Shown piece by piece: positions 24,587 through 33,718 of a stretch of DNA of 64,000 nt. The DNA lies in contig NZ_CANKUD010000001.1 of assembly GCF_947486615.1 (NCBI RefSeq), positions 558,001-622,000 of the forward strand, read 5' to 3'. A program made the translations under genes and the position numbers. The first letter of the stretch is position 1, and the number at the start of each line of letters is the position of its first letter. The notes beneath the pieces are model-generated. The model saw nothing but the letters and a program-made list of their open reading frames with translations, was not told the origin of the DNA and did no database searches. The DNA is from an uncultured Modestobacter sp. (GTDB taxonomy: Bacteria > Actinomycetota > Actinomycetes > Mycobacteriales > Geodermatophilaceae).

Positions 24587-24651
24587 ACCCAGGACCGAGA
24601 CAGGTGCAGATGGCGGTGGCGAGCGTGGCCCGGGTCACGGATCGTCGAGGG

Positions 24652-26181
24652 GTGCCATCCCTCGATGACTCCCCCGGCCCCCGCCCGGCGCCCGAGCACC
24701 TCGACGTGCTGATCGTCGGCGCCGGCCTCTCCGGCATCGGCGCCGCCGTGTACCTGCAGCGGGACCACCCGCAGCGGAGCTTCGCGCTGCTGGAGGCCCG
24801 CGGTGCGACCGGCGGCACGTGGGACCTGTTCCGCTACCCCGGCATCCGGTCGGACTCCGACCTGCACACCTTCGGCTACGAGTTCAAGCCGTGGCGCGAC
24901 GAGGAGTCGATCGCCGGAGCCGACCGGATCCTGGCCTACCTCCGCGAGACCGCGAGCGAGCACGGCATCGACGCCCGGGTGCGCTTCCACTCCCGGGTGG
25001 TCGCCGCCGCGTGGTCCTCCGAGCACGCCCGCTGGACCGTGGACGTCGAGCGCAGCGACACCGGCGAGCGGACGACGCTCACCGCCGGCTGGCTGTTCTG
25101 CACCGGCGGGTACTACCGCTACGACGAGGGCTTCACCCCGCACTTCGAGGGCCGCGACCGGTTCCCCGGGCCGATCGTGCACCCGCAAGCCTGGCCCGAG
25201 GACCTGGACACCACCGGCAAGCGGGTCGTGGTCATCGGCAGCGGCGCCACCGCCGTCACCCTGGTGCCCGCGCTGGCGGCCAGCGCCGCGCACGTGACGA
25301 TGCTGCAGCGCACGCCCAGCTACGTGCTGCCCGTGCCGGCCGCGGACAAGCTGGGCAACCGGCTGCGCCGGCTGCTCGGCGAGGAGCGCGCCCACCCGCT
25401 CATCCGGGCCAAGAACATCGCCAAGGGCCAGTGGATCTGGCGGTTCTGCCAGCGCCACCCCGATCGTGCCCGGAAGCTCATCCGCTGGGTCACCGCCAAG
25501 CAGCTGCCGCCGGGCTATCCGGTCGACGAGCACTTCAACCCGCCCTACGGCCCGTGGGACCAGCGGCTGTGCGCCGTCCCCGACGGCGACCTGTTCCGGG
25601 CCATCTCCGACGGCTCGGCCGCCGTGGTGACCGACCGGATCGCCACGTTCACCGAGCGGGGCGTGCTGCTGGAGTCCGGCCGGGAGCTGCCCGCCGACGT
25701 CATCGTCACCGCCACCGGCCTCAACCTGCAGGCCTTCGGCGGCATCGCGCTCACCGTCGACGGCGCCGAGGTGCGGCTGCCCGAGACCGTGGCCTACAAG
25801 GGGATGATGCTCTCCGGCGTGCCGAACCTGGCCTACGCGATCGGCTACACCAACAGCTCCTGGACGCTGAAGATCGGGCTGCTCTGCGAGCACTTCTGCC
25901 GGCTGCTCACCCACCTGGACCGCGCCGGGTACGACACCGCCCGCCCGGAGGTCGCCGATCCCACCATGCCGACCCGGCCGCTGCTGGACTTCGGCGCCGG
26001 GTACATCCGGCGCGCGGTCGACCAACTGCCCAGGCAGGGTGACCGGATGCCCTGGCTGACCTCGATGGACTACCGCGCCGACGTCGCGATGCTGCGCACC
26101 GACGACGTCACCGACCCCGAGCTGCACCTCTCCCGCGCCCACTCATCCCAGGGCGAGGCTCCCGCGGCGGTGCCGGCATGA
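24652..26181 (+). CDS. ethA: EthA-like flavin monooxygenase (Baeyer-Villiger type)
   Basis: FAD- and NADPH-dependent monooxygenase of about 509 residues that inserts oxygen next to a ketone or oxidises sulfur. FAD motif GAGLSG (23-28), GTWDLFRYPGIRSDSDLHTFGYEFKPW, the Baeyer-Villiger fingerprint FPGPIVHPQAWP, and the second Rossmann GSGATAVTLVPALA all match mycobacterial EthA closely, as do KGMMLSG and GYTNSSWTLK. The start is uncertain: GTG 24652 leaves promoter space, while ATG 24610 is an in-frame alternative. The next two genes are coupled to it by ATGA overlaps. EthA activates the drug ethionamide in mycobacteria; the native substrate here is unknown. Confidence 0.93.
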   Translation: MPSLDDSPGPRPAPEHLDVLIVGAGLSGIGAAVYLQRDHPQRSFALLEARGATGGTWDLFRYPGIRSDSDLHTFGYEFKPWRDEESIAGADRILAYLRETASEHGIDARVRFHSRVVAAAWSSEHARWTVDVERSDTGERTTLTAGWLFCTGGYYRYDEGFTPHFEGRDRFPGPIVHPQAWPEDLDTTGKRVVVIGSGATAVTLVPALAASAAHVTMLQRTPSYVLPVPAADKLGNRLRRLLGEERAHPLIRAKNIAKGQWIWRFCQRHPDRARKLIRWVTAKQLPPGYPVDEHFNPPYGPWDQRLCAVPDGDLFRAISDGSAAVVTDRIATFTERGVLLESGRELPADVIVTATGLNLQAFGGIALTVDGAEVRLPETVAYKGMMLSGVPNLAYAIGYTNSSWTLKIGLLCEHFCRLLTHLDRAGYDTARPEVADPTMPTRPLLDFGAGYIRRAVDQLPRQGDRMPWLTSMDYRADVAMLRTDDVTDPELHLSRAHSSQGEAPAAVPA

Positions 26182-27113
26182 CCGCCACCACCCCGGACGA
26201 CGACCTGTTCGTCGACCTGCCCGCCGGCCCACGGCTCTGCTACCGCACGGCCGGCCCGGAGGACGGCGTCCCGCTGCTGCTGGTCGCCGGGCTCGGCATC
26301 GACCTGACCTCCTGGCCGCAGCGGATGGTCGACGGCCTCACCGGCCGCGGCTTCCGGGTGATCCGCTTCGACAACCGGGACGTCGGCCGGTCGACCTCGA
26401 TCGCCACCCCACCGCCCGGGCGGCTGCGCCAGCTGCTCGCCCGGCCACGCCCGGACGCCTACGACCTGGCCGACATGGCCGCCGACACCGTCGGCCTGCT
26501 GGACCACCTCGGCGTCGAGCAGGTGCACCTGGTCGGCATGTCGATGGGCGGGATGATCGCCCAGACCGTCGCCGCCCGGCACCCCGGCCGGGTCGCCAGC
26601 CTCACCTCGATCTTCTCCACCACCGGCGACCGGCGGGTCGGCCAGCCGGCCCGGTCGACGCTGCTGCGGATGGCCAAGCGCCCGGCGCGCACGGTCGAGG
26701 AGTCGGTGCAGCGGCACCTGGCGCTGCTCGGGCACATCGGCTCACCGCAGTTCCTGCCCGACGACGACCTCGAGCGGGCCTGGGCCATCGGGCTCTGGGA
26801 CCGCGGCGGCGGCCTGCGCGCCCGGGCCGGCGTCCCCCGGCAGATCAGCGCCATCCACGCCTCCGGCGACCGCACCGCAGAGCTGCGGCGGATCACCGCC
26901 CCCACCCTGGTGGTGCACGGCTCCGCCGACCGGATGGTGCACCCGACCGGCGGCCGCGCCACCGCGGCGGCGATCCCCGGATCCCGGCACGTGGAGATCA
27001 GCGGCATGGGCCACCACCTGGCCCCCGGCGTCGTCGACCAGCTCGTCGACCTGACCACCGACCACGCGCAGAGCACCGGTGCTCCGCTGACGAACCCAGG
27101 AGATCCCCGATGA
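26178..27113 (+). CDS. alpha/beta hydrolase, second gene of monooxygenase operon
   Basis: A 311-residue hydrolase. The oxyanion-strand segment is VAGLGIDLTSWPQRM, the nucleophile elbow is GMSMGG with Ser122, the acid is the Asp in VVHGSADRMV, and the histidine is in ISGMGHHLAPG. It would cleave the ester or lactone made by the upstream Baeyer-Villiger enzyme. Its ATG overlaps the monooxygenase stop, and its own stop overlaps the SDR start, so the three are translated together. Esterase function is inferred from fold and context. Confidence 0.92.
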   Translation: MTATTPDDDLFVDLPAGPRLCYRTAGPEDGVPLLLVAGLGIDLTSWPQRMVDGLTGRGFRVIRFDNRDVGRSTSIATPPPGRLRQLLARPRPDAYDLADMAADTVGLLDHLGVEQVHLVGMSMGGMIAQTVAARHPGRVASLTSIFSTTGDRRVGQPARSTLLRMAKRPARTVEESVQRHLALLGHIGSPQFLPDDDLERAWAIGLWDRGGGLRARAGVPRQISAIHASGDRTAELRRITAPTLVVHGSADRMVHPTGGRATAAAIPGSRHVEISGMGHHLAPGVVDQLVDLTTDHAQSTGAPLTNPGDPR

Positions 27114-27952
27114 GCAGCGTGCAGGGCAAGGTCGCCGTCGTCACCGGCGCAGGGTCCGGCATCGGCCGGCAACTGGCCGTCGAGCTGGCCCGGCGCGGTG
27201 CGCGGCTGGCCGTCTCCGACGTCGACGAGGCCGGGCTGGCCGCCACCGCCGCGCGGGCGGAGGCGCTCGGCGCGCAGGTGCACAGCGCCCGGCTCGACGT
27301 CACCGACCGCGCCGCGGTGCTCGGCCACGCCGACGCGGTGGCCGGGCACTTCGGCGTCGTCCACCAGGTCTACAACAACGCCGGGGTGGCCGGCGGCGCC
27401 GCGGTGCTGGACAGCGACTGGTCCGAGTACGACCGCATCCTGGGCATCAACCTGTTCGGCGTGCTGCACGGCACGAAGGCGTTCCTGCCGCACCTGATCG
27501 CCTCCGGCGACGGGCACGTGGTCAACGTGTCCAGCCTGAACGGGATCATGGCCCAGGCGTCGATCAACGCCTACAGCGCGAGCAAGTTCGCCGTCCGCGG
27601 GTTCACCGAGGCACTGCGCACGGAGATGCTGCTGGCCGGGCACCCGGTGCAGGTGACCGTCGTCCACCCCGGCGGGGTGCGCACGAACATCGCCACCGCG
27701 GCGCTCGAGCACGGCCGGGCGCAGGGTGCGGTCACGCCGGCGGACGAGGCCCGGATGCGGATGTACAACGAGAAGCTGCTGCGGATGCCGGCCGAGCACG
27801 CCGCCCGGATCGTCGTGGACGGGGTGGAGGCCGGGAAGCCGCGCATCCTGGTGGGCAACGACGCGAAGGCCGTCGACCTGCTGGTGCGGCTGTTCCCGGC
27901 CACCTACCCGCGGATCGCCGCCCGGCTGCAACGGCGGGCGTCTCCCTCCTGA
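27110..27952 (+). CDS. short-chain dehydrogenase, third gene of monooxygenase operon
   Basis: NAD(P)-dependent oxidoreductase of 280 residues. The cofactor motif TGAGSGIG starts near residue 12, NNAG is present (YNNAGVAGG), the catalytic Ser lies in VVNVSSLNG, and Tyr155 and Lys159 are in YSASK. In this operon it could oxidise a secondary alcohol to the ketone used by the monooxygenase, giving the order alcohol, ketone, ester, acid plus alcohol. The C-terminal 80 residues (MRMYNEKLLRM to RASPS) resemble SadH-type dehydrogenases found beside mycobacterial FMO genes. Confidence 0.92.
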   Translation: MSSVQGKVAVVTGAGSGIGRQLAVELARRGARLAVSDVDEAGLAATAARAEALGAQVHSARLDVTDRAAVLGHADAVAGHFGVVHQVYNNAGVAGGAAVLDSDWSEYDRILGINLFGVLHGTKAFLPHLIASGDGHVVNVSSLNGIMAQASINAYSASKFAVRGFTEALRTEMLLAGHPVQVTVVHPGGVRTNIATAALEHGRAQGAVTPADEARMRMYNEKLLRMPAEHAARIVVDGVEAGKPRILVGNDAKAVDLLVRLFPATYPRIAARLQRRASPS

Positions 27953-27957
27953 TCCCC

Positions 27958-28021
27958 GGCCGCCGACGCCGGGCCACCGGCTCGCGCCGGTCGCGGGCAC
28001 CGGGGTCGGTCGTCGGCGGCC
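27958..28021. terminator. bidirectional hairpin after the monooxygenase operon
   Basis: An 11-bp perfect stem (27958-27968 with 28011-28021) encloses a region with a second smaller hairpin. It lies between the convergent stops of the SDR gene and the ThrE-type gene. Confidence 0.5.
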
Positions 28022-28038
28022 GACCCCGGTTGCCGACC

Positions 28039-29442
28039 TCAGCCGGCGGTGCTCCCCCGACGGCGCACCCGGCGGTCGAACCGGTCGCCCCCGCTGCCCA
28101 GCGGCCGGCCGAAGAACCGGCCCAGCACGACGCCGGCGGCGAGCGCCAGCCCGATCGCCGCGGCCGTCACCAGTGAGTCCAGGCCACTGGACACGTCGGT
28201 CTCCACGACGATCGCGAACAGCGCCCGGTAGATCGTGAGCCCGGGGAGCAGCGGGACGATCCCGCACACCGCGATGAGCAGCGGCGGCACCCGCAGCCGA
28301 TCGGGCAGCGCTTCCCCGAGGAAGCCGACGACGCCGGCCGCCAACCCGCTCGACACCGCGGGACCGGCACCGAACTCGCCGGACACCCACGACGTCGTCC
28401 ACGCCAGCGCGCCGGCCCCCGTGGCGACGAGGATGGCGTGCGGGCGGGCGTGCGACGCCAGCGCCCAGAAGCCGGCCATCCCGGCTGCCGAGGTCAACGT
28501 GATCGCCAACGGGACGCCGTACGTCGACGGGTCGACCACCCGCAGCGGGACCTGGGCACGCTGCGCGAGGTCCAGCACCGCGGCGATGCCGACGACGATG
28601 CCGGTGGTCAGCGTCAGCACCTCGAAGGCCCGCGCCGCGGCGGTGACCGGGAACCCGCTGATCGCGTCCTCCGCGGCGCTCACCAGCGACAGCCCCGCCA
28701 GCAGCACCACGATCCCGGCGGCGACGACCAGCGAGGCACGGACCTGCACCCCCGCGACCACCAGGAGGACCGCAGACCCCGTGGCCACCGCGGCGCCGGC
28801 CGCCTGCTGGAAGAACGCCGGCAGGCCGCGGCGGGCCAGCACTCGGATCAGCTGCTCGATCGCCGCCGTGGTGACGAAGGCGACCAGCGCCACCAGCCAG
28901 CCGCCGCCGAGCAGGAAGGCGACGCAGCCGGCCATGCCCGACCAGCCGAGCGCGTGGATCTGCCGGCGGTAGGGGTGCGGGGCGGACAGCACGTCGTCCA
29001 GCCGGCGGTGGGCGTCCTCGACGCTCAGCCCCTCCGGCTTGATCGCCCGCGCCAGGTCGGTGATGCCCTGCAGCCGGGTGTAGTCCGATCCCCGCGGGCG
29101 CACGATGCGCATCAGCACCAGCGGCGTGGCGTCGTCCGGGTCGTAGCTGATCGTCAGCGACGTGAACGTGACGTCGGCCTGGCAGTCGGTCAGCCCGAAC
29201 GCCGCGGACACCCGCAGCACCGTGGCGGTCACGTCTGCCGCGGAGCCGCCGACGGCCATCATCGACTCACCGATCCGGAGGGCCAGCCGGAGCGCCTCGT
29301 GCGCGACGGCGGGGTCGATCCGGTTGGGCTCCGCGCGCAGCGTGAAGGGCTGGGTCGGCGGCCCGGAACCGGAGACGGCCTTCCGCGCCTTGTCCGGCAG
29401 GCCGGCGAGTCGCTGCCTGCGCTCGTGGGGCGAGGGGTGCAC
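28039..29442 (-). CDS. thrE: threonine/serine exporter family protein (ThrE-like)
   Basis: Membrane protein of 467 residues with about ten hydrophobic segments after a soluble N-terminal region of about 160 residues. The segment LALRIGESMMAVGGSAADVTATVLRVSAAFGL and SISYDPD-like text resemble the N-terminal domain of ThrE. The C-terminal half (LTIYRALFAIV after GIVPLLPG) fits the second domain. ThrE exports threonine and serine in corynebacteria. Both halves are joined in one protein as in Corynebacterium. It is alone on its strand, convergent with the monooxygenase operon. Confidence 0.85.
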   Translation of the reverse strand: MHPSPHERRQRLAGLPDKARKAVSGSGPPTQPFTLRAEPNRIDPAVAHEALRLALRIGESMMAVGGSAADVTATVLRVSAAFGLTDCQADVTFTSLTISYDPDDATPLVLMRIVRPRGSDYTRLQGITDLARAIKPEGLSVEDAHRRLDDVLSAPHPYRRQIHALGWSGMAGCVAFLLGGGWLVALVAFVTTAAIEQLIRVLARRGLPAFFQQAAGAAVATGSAVLLVVAGVQVRASLVVAAGIVVLLAGLSLVSAAEDAISGFPVTAAARAFEVLTLTTGIVVGIAAVLDLAQRAQVPLRVVDPSTYGVPLAITLTSAAGMAGFWALASHARPHAILVATGAGALAWTTSWVSGEFGAGPAVSSGLAAGVVGFLGEALPDRLRVPPLLIAVCGIVPLLPGLTIYRALFAIVVETDVSSGLDSLVTAAAIGLALAAGVVLGRFFGRPLGSGGDRFDRRVRRRGSTAG

Positions 29443-29671
29443 GCCGCCAGGCTAGGCACCGACGCCCAGGGTCAGGGAGCGACAGCCGGTGCACTGCCTG
29501 TGGCCTTCGGTACACGCGGTCGACCCGCCGTCGGCCGGGAGCCGGGAGACGCCGAGGCTGTACCTGGACGGCCGGGAGACCCGTTTCGCCCCCGCGCTGG
29601 CCTGCCGGGTGCGGCTGCCGGGCGGGAGCCGACGCTGGATCGCTGGGGCCCAGGGCGCACAGCCCGCCCGG

Positions 29672-30301
29672 TCAGCTCCGGACCGAGCGCATCCGGGCAG
29701 CGAGCGACGGGTTGGCGTAGGGGCCCTCGCCCTCGAGCTCGGCGAGCACCCGGTCGACCACCGGCGCCGGCTTGTCCTGGCTCATCTTCTCCTTGGTGAC
29801 CGCGCGGGTCACCCGCATCCGGAAGCCGACGGTGCCGTGCACGATGCGCTCGGCGTACGCACTGTTCTCGAGGGTGCCGCGCAGCAGGAACGGCTCGGGC
29901 AACGGCGCCTCGAAGGTGGCGACCAGCCGCTCCAGCACCGCCAGGTTCTCCTGGTCGGAGAGCAGCTCAGGCACGCCGTACAGGTGCGCGGTGGCGAAGT
30001 TCCAGGTCGGGACGGCGGTGGGCACCTGGTACCAGCTCGGCGAGACGTACCCGCTGGGCCCCTGCACGACGACGCACAGCTCCTGGGTGCCCAGCCGGTG
30101 CAGCTGCTCGTCGGGGCGGCCCACGTGGCTGACCAGCACCAGCTCCCGGGGGTCGCCGTCCTCGACCAGGAACGGGTAGTGGGAGACGACCGGGCCGGCG
30201 CCGTCCGCGCCGTTGGACACCATGGTGGCCCACGAGTGGGCGCGCACCAGGTCGGCCGCCCAGTCCAGGCCGCCGCCGGCGTACTCCGGGTTCTCACGCA
30301 T
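29672..30301 (-). CDS. PaiB-like FMN-binding negative regulator
   Basis: A 209-residue protein with the split-barrel flavin-binding fold of PaiB: HSWATMVSNG, VSHYPFLVED, SHVGRPDEQ, GPSGYVSPSWY, VPTWNFATAHLYG and a basic C-terminal tail. In Bacillus, PaiB is linked to repression of protease and sporulation genes; in actinobacteria the role is not established. The ATG at 30301 overlaps, by a few bases, the end of a degraded hydrolase frame to its left on the same strand, suggesting the two were once an operon. Confidence 0.9.
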   Translation of the reverse strand: MRENPEYAGGGLDWAADLVRAHSWATMVSNGADGAGPVVSHYPFLVEDGDPRELVLVSHVGRPDEQLHRLGTQELCVVVQGPSGYVSPSWYQVPTAVPTWNFATAHLYGVPELLSDQENLAVLERLVATFEAPLPEPFLLRGTLENSAYAERIVHGTVGFRMRVTRAVTKEKMSQDKPAPVVDRVLAELEGEGPYANPSLAARMRSVRS

Positions 30302-30560
30302 GGTCGCTCCGCTCCCCTCGGGCCGCCGTGCGCGCGAGGGCGAGCACGAACTCCGGCCGCATGTCCTGGGACACGTCGTGCCCCGACTACTCGTAGCCGT
30401 GCAGCTCCGCCTGTGGAAGCAGCTCGGCGGTGGCCAGGGCGGCCCGCCAGCTCAGGCCCTGTTCTCCGCGGCCGTGGACGATCACCGTAGGCGCCCTGAT
30501 CCCACGCAGCTGCGCCCGGCGCTCCAGCCGGCCACGGAACGTCGCTCTCCACTGCCGGAG
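30294..30560 (-). pseudogene. alpha/beta hydrolase C-terminal remnant with in-frame TAG
   Basis: The minus strand reads LRGIRAPTVIVHGRGEQGLSW to AELHGYE, then a TAG at 30387-30389, then SGHDVSQDMRPEFVLALA and a stop. This is the usual hydrolase tail: the strand before the acid, then the GHD catalytic-histidine turn. The acid position (HGRGEQ) also looks altered. No intact N-terminal part is in frame upstream; a different frame near 30600-30700 has a weak echo (VAVLGLVGGLA). It is therefore a decayed gene whose stop overlaps the PaiB start. Confidence 0.65.
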
Positions 30561-30885
30561 GCCGTCAGGTCGTCGGGCGCTCGTGGTGGTGGCATGCGCG
30601 CGGCGAGACCCCCGACGAGACCGAGCACCGCGACGTGCTGGGGCGCCACATTGCGGCAGCGGGCGGCGAGCGGGCCCTGTCCCGACGGGGGTTCGTCCGG
30701 CCGACATGAGCACCGGCCAGCGGCCTGTCGGCGTCGACGAACGCGGCGCGGGATGTTCTGGCCGGCCGACCAGGACAGCCGGCGGCCGCCCGGCCAGAGT
30801 CGGAGGGACCCGGGCCGGCGCGATCCAGACCAGGCGCCGCGCCGGCCGGGGACCACCGTCCAGCCGCACCCCCGGAGGCCCCACC
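30561..30885. other. gene-poor stretch beside the hydrolase remnant
   Basis: No frame here carries convincing protein features. It probably holds the rest of the decayed hydrolase and the promoter and GGAGG site (30873-30877) of the beta-lactamase-like gene. Confidence 0.4.
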
Positions 30886-32271
30886 GTGACCGAGCACCTG
30901 CAGGAGAAGCTCGACGAGCTGGTGGGAGAGCTCGGCGTCACCGGGGTGGCGGCGGCGATGTGGCACGACGGGCGGGAGAGCTACGCCTTCGCCGGAATGA
31001 CCAGCGTGGAGAACCCACTGCCGGTGGACGAGCGCACGCTCTTCCAGTTCGGCTCCACCGGGAAGACGTTCACCGCCACCGCGATCATGCGGCTGGTGCA
31101 GGACGGCCGGGTCGACCTGCACGCGCCGGTGCGCCGCTACGTGCCCGGATTCCGCACCAAGCAGCCAGAGGTCGCCGAGCAGGTGACCGTGCTGCAGCTG
31201 CTGAACCACACCGCCGGCTGGGACGGTGACTTCTTCGCCGACACCGGCAACGGCGACGACGCCCTGGCCCGCTACGTCGAGCGGATGGCGGAGCTGGACC
31301 AGGTGACCCCGCTCGGTGCCACGGTCAGCTACAACAACGCCTCCCTGGCACTGGCCGGCCGGGTGGTCGAGGAGGTCACCGGCAGCACCTTCGAGCAGGC
31401 GATGCGCGACCTCGTGCTCGACCCGCTGGGGCTGGCCGACACCCTCGCCCTCCCCGGCCAGGTGATGACCCGCCGGTTCGCCGTCGGCCACACCCGCGCC
31501 GACGACGGCACCGTCACCGTCAACCAGCCCTGGGCGCTGCCCCGGGCCGTCACCGCCGCGGGCGGGATGTCCGCGACCGCCGCCGACCAGCTCGCCTGGG
31601 CGCGTTTCCACCTCGGCGGTGGGGTCGCCCGCGACGGCTCGCGGGTGCTGTCGGCGGAGCTGGTGCGGCAGATGCAGCAGCCGACGGCCGACATGCGCGG
31701 CAGCGCCCTGGGCGACGCGGTGGGGATCAGCTGGCTGCTGCGCGAGGTCGACGGCGCCCAGCTGGTCGGGCACGGCGGCACGACCAACGGGCAGTACTCG
31801 GACTTCACCATGGTGCCGGCCCGGGACTTCGCCGTGCTCAGCATGACCAACAGCGGGCCCAACGGCTCCGAGCTCAACCACCGGCTCACCACCTGGGCGC
31901 TGGAGCACCACCTGGGCATCCGCGAGACGGAGCCGCAGGCGCTGGCGCTCGGCGACGACGCGCTCACCGGCTACGCGGGGCGCTACGAGACCATCGCCAC
32001 GGTCAGCGACGTCACGGTCGAGGCCGGTCAGCTGGTCGTCACCTCGTGGTCGAAGGCCGCGATGACCGCCGCCCTCGGCGACAAGGCCGAGGAGCGGACC
32101 CGCATGCCGGTGACCCTCGTCGCCGGTGACCGCGACCCCTTCGTCATCTCCGAGGGACCGGCCAAGGGCATGCGCGGCTACTTCGCCCGGGACGACGCGG
32201 GAGCCCTGCAGGGCATGCACTTCGGCGGCCGGCTGGCCTCCCGCGTGGACAGCGTGGCGACGCCGGCCTGA
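30886..32271 (+). CDS. class C beta-lactamase-like serine hydrolase
   Basis: A 461-residue protein of the penicillin-binding/esterase type. The active-site SxxK is STGK (Ser57, Lys60), the YxN motif is YNN (149-151), and the third motif is HGG (296-298). The last 110 residues form a beta-rich extra domain (YAGRYETIATVSDVTVEAGQLVV), common in this family. There is no signal peptide, so it is likely cytosolic and acts on esters or peptides rather than as a secreted resistance enzyme. The GTG at 30886 has GGAGG at 30873-30877. Confidence 0.92.
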   Translation: MTEHLQEKLDELVGELGVTGVAAAMWHDGRESYAFAGMTSVENPLPVDERTLFQFGSTGKTFTATAIMRLVQDGRVDLHAPVRRYVPGFRTKQPEVAEQVTVLQLLNHTAGWDGDFFADTGNGDDALARYVERMAELDQVTPLGATVSYNNASLALAGRVVEEVTGSTFEQAMRDLVLDPLGLADTLALPGQVMTRRFAVGHTRADDGTVTVNQPWALPRAVTAAGGMSATAADQLAWARFHLGGGVARDGSRVLSAELVRQMQQPTADMRGSALGDAVGISWLLREVDGAQLVGHGGTTNGQYSDFTMVPARDFAVLSMTNSGPNGSELNHRLTTWALEHHLGIRETEPQALALGDDALTGYAGRYETIATVSDVTVEAGQLVVTSWSKAAMTAALGDKAEERTRMPVTLVAGDRDPFVISEGPAKGMRGYFARDDAGALQGMHFGGRLASRVDSVATPA

Positions 32272-32362
32272 CCGGGACCGCCGGGCCGGCGGTGGCGGGG
32301 CCGGGGCGAGGCGGGTGACGTGCAGTGCCCCGCGGGGCGCCGGCCGGGACGCGGCCGGGCGG

Positions 32363-33718
32363 TCAGGTGCCCCCGCGCAGGGCGTCGACCGGTTCGATGG
32401 CTGCCGCGCGACGGGCCGGGAGCCCGCCGGCGACCAGCCCGAGGACGGCCCCCAGCAGGGCGCCGCCGACGGCGATCCAGGGGTCGATGACCGGGGTCCA
32501 GTCCCGGACGAGCGAGATGCCGATGACCGCGAAGACGCCGAGCGTGGCGCCGATCAGGCCGCCGAGCAGTCCGATGACCACGGACTCGGCGACGAACTGG
32601 CCGGCGATCTGCCGCCGGGTCGCACCGATGGCGCGGCGCAGCCCGATCTCACCGACCCGCTCCATCACCGACAGCATGGTGACGTTGGTGATCCCGACCC
32701 CGCCGGCGAGCAGGACGATGACGGAGAGGATGACGAAGACGCCGTTCACGTCGGCCTGCACGTCCTGCCCCAGCTCGGACCGGCCATCGGGTGCGTTGAC
32801 CTCGAGGCTGTCGGGTTCGTCGGGGGCCAGGGCCAGCGCGGCCTGGGTGCGCAGCTGCGGTCCGGCACCGATCGCGATGCGGGCCTGCGCGTCGCCGGGG
32901 GCACGCAGCCCGAAGTCCGCCCGCGCCGTGCCGGTGGGCAGCAGCACCGCGTTGAGCAGCTCGGCGCGGACGTCGGTCGACTCGACGATGCCCAGGACGG
33001 CGTAGGCGATGCCGTCGATGAAGATCGAGGGCTGGGTGTCGACGCGGTGGACGCCCAGCCGGTCCGCCGCCCGGGAGCCGAGCACGACCACGCGGTCGGC
33101 GCGGGTGTCGTGCCCGGCGTCGAGGAACCGGCCGGTTGCCAGCCGCCCGCCGACGGTGTCCAGCAGCTCCGCCGACGCCGCGTAGACCGGCGGGGGCGCC
33201 GTGGGTGGCTGGGACGGGTCGTTCACCGGCACCGCCGCGATGACCGCCTCGGGCAACGGCACCTCCGCGAGCAGGGCGGCGGACTCGACGCCGGCCAGCC
33301 GCTCCAGGCGCGGAACGGCGTCCCAGGGCAGCGCGGCCGCGGCGACGGTCGCCCCGCCGCGGGTGTCGGCGGTGGTCGGGGTGACGACCAGCTGGGTGGC
33401 GGCGGTGCGGTCGAACTGCCGGGCGATCTGACCGGCGGCGGTCTGGGCGAAGCCGATGGTGGCGATCAGCGCGGCGATGCCCAGGACGGTGCCGACGATC
33501 GTCGTGACCAGGCGTCCGGGGCGGGACCCGATGTCGGCGGTCGCCTCGCCCAGCAGGTCGGCGAAGCGGAACCGGTCGGCCGGGTGCACCGGCGGGACGC
33601 CCGGCACCGCGGCCGCCTCCCGCCTCCGGCGCAGCCGGGCCGGGATCCGCAGCCGGGACCGAAGCCCCCGCCACGACCGGCGCCCGGTGCTGGTCGGCTC
33701 GGCCACCTGCTCGGTCAC
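32363..33718 (-). CDS. MacB/FtsX-type ABC permease
   Basis: A 451-residue membrane protein. One helix is near residues 70-90, then a large extracytoplasmic MacB-core region of about 230 residues, then three helices at the C-terminus (VFVILSVIVLLAGGVGITNVTMLSVMERVGEIGLRRAIGATR). This is the FtsX/MacB layout. It is encoded last in an operon with an ATPase, a HlyD-like adaptor and a lipoprotein. MacB systems move peptides or lipids by mechanotransmission. In a one-membrane bacterium the adaptor must work at the cell surface. Confidence 0.93.
   Translation of the reverse strand: MTEQVAEPTSTGRRSWRGLRSRLRIPARLRRRREAAAVPGVPPVHPADRFRFADLLGEATADIGSRPGRLVTTIVGTVLGIAALIATIGFAQTAAGQIARQFDRTAATQLVVTPTTADTRGGATVAAAALPWDAVPRLERLAGVESAALLAEVPLPEAVIAAVPVNDPSQPPTAPPPVYAASAELLDTVGGRLATGRFLDAGHDTRADRVVVLGSRAADRLGVHRVDTQPSIFIDGIAYAVLGIVESTDVRAELLNAVLLPTGTARADFGLRAPGDAQARIAIGAGPQLRTQAALALAPDEPDSLEVNAPDGRSELGQDVQADVNGVFVILSVIVLLAGGVGITNVTMLSVMERVGEIGLRRAIGATRRQIAGQFVAESVVIGLLGGLIGATLGVFAVIGISLVRDWTPVIDPWIAVGGALLGAVLGLVAGGLPARRAAAIEPVDALRGGT

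Noticed and set aside
29443-29671. Possible coding remnant (LYLDGRETRFAPALACRV) in the ThrE-PaiB gap
   Set aside because: A short stretch with weak resemblance to a cupin-protein end; too short and unsupported to list.
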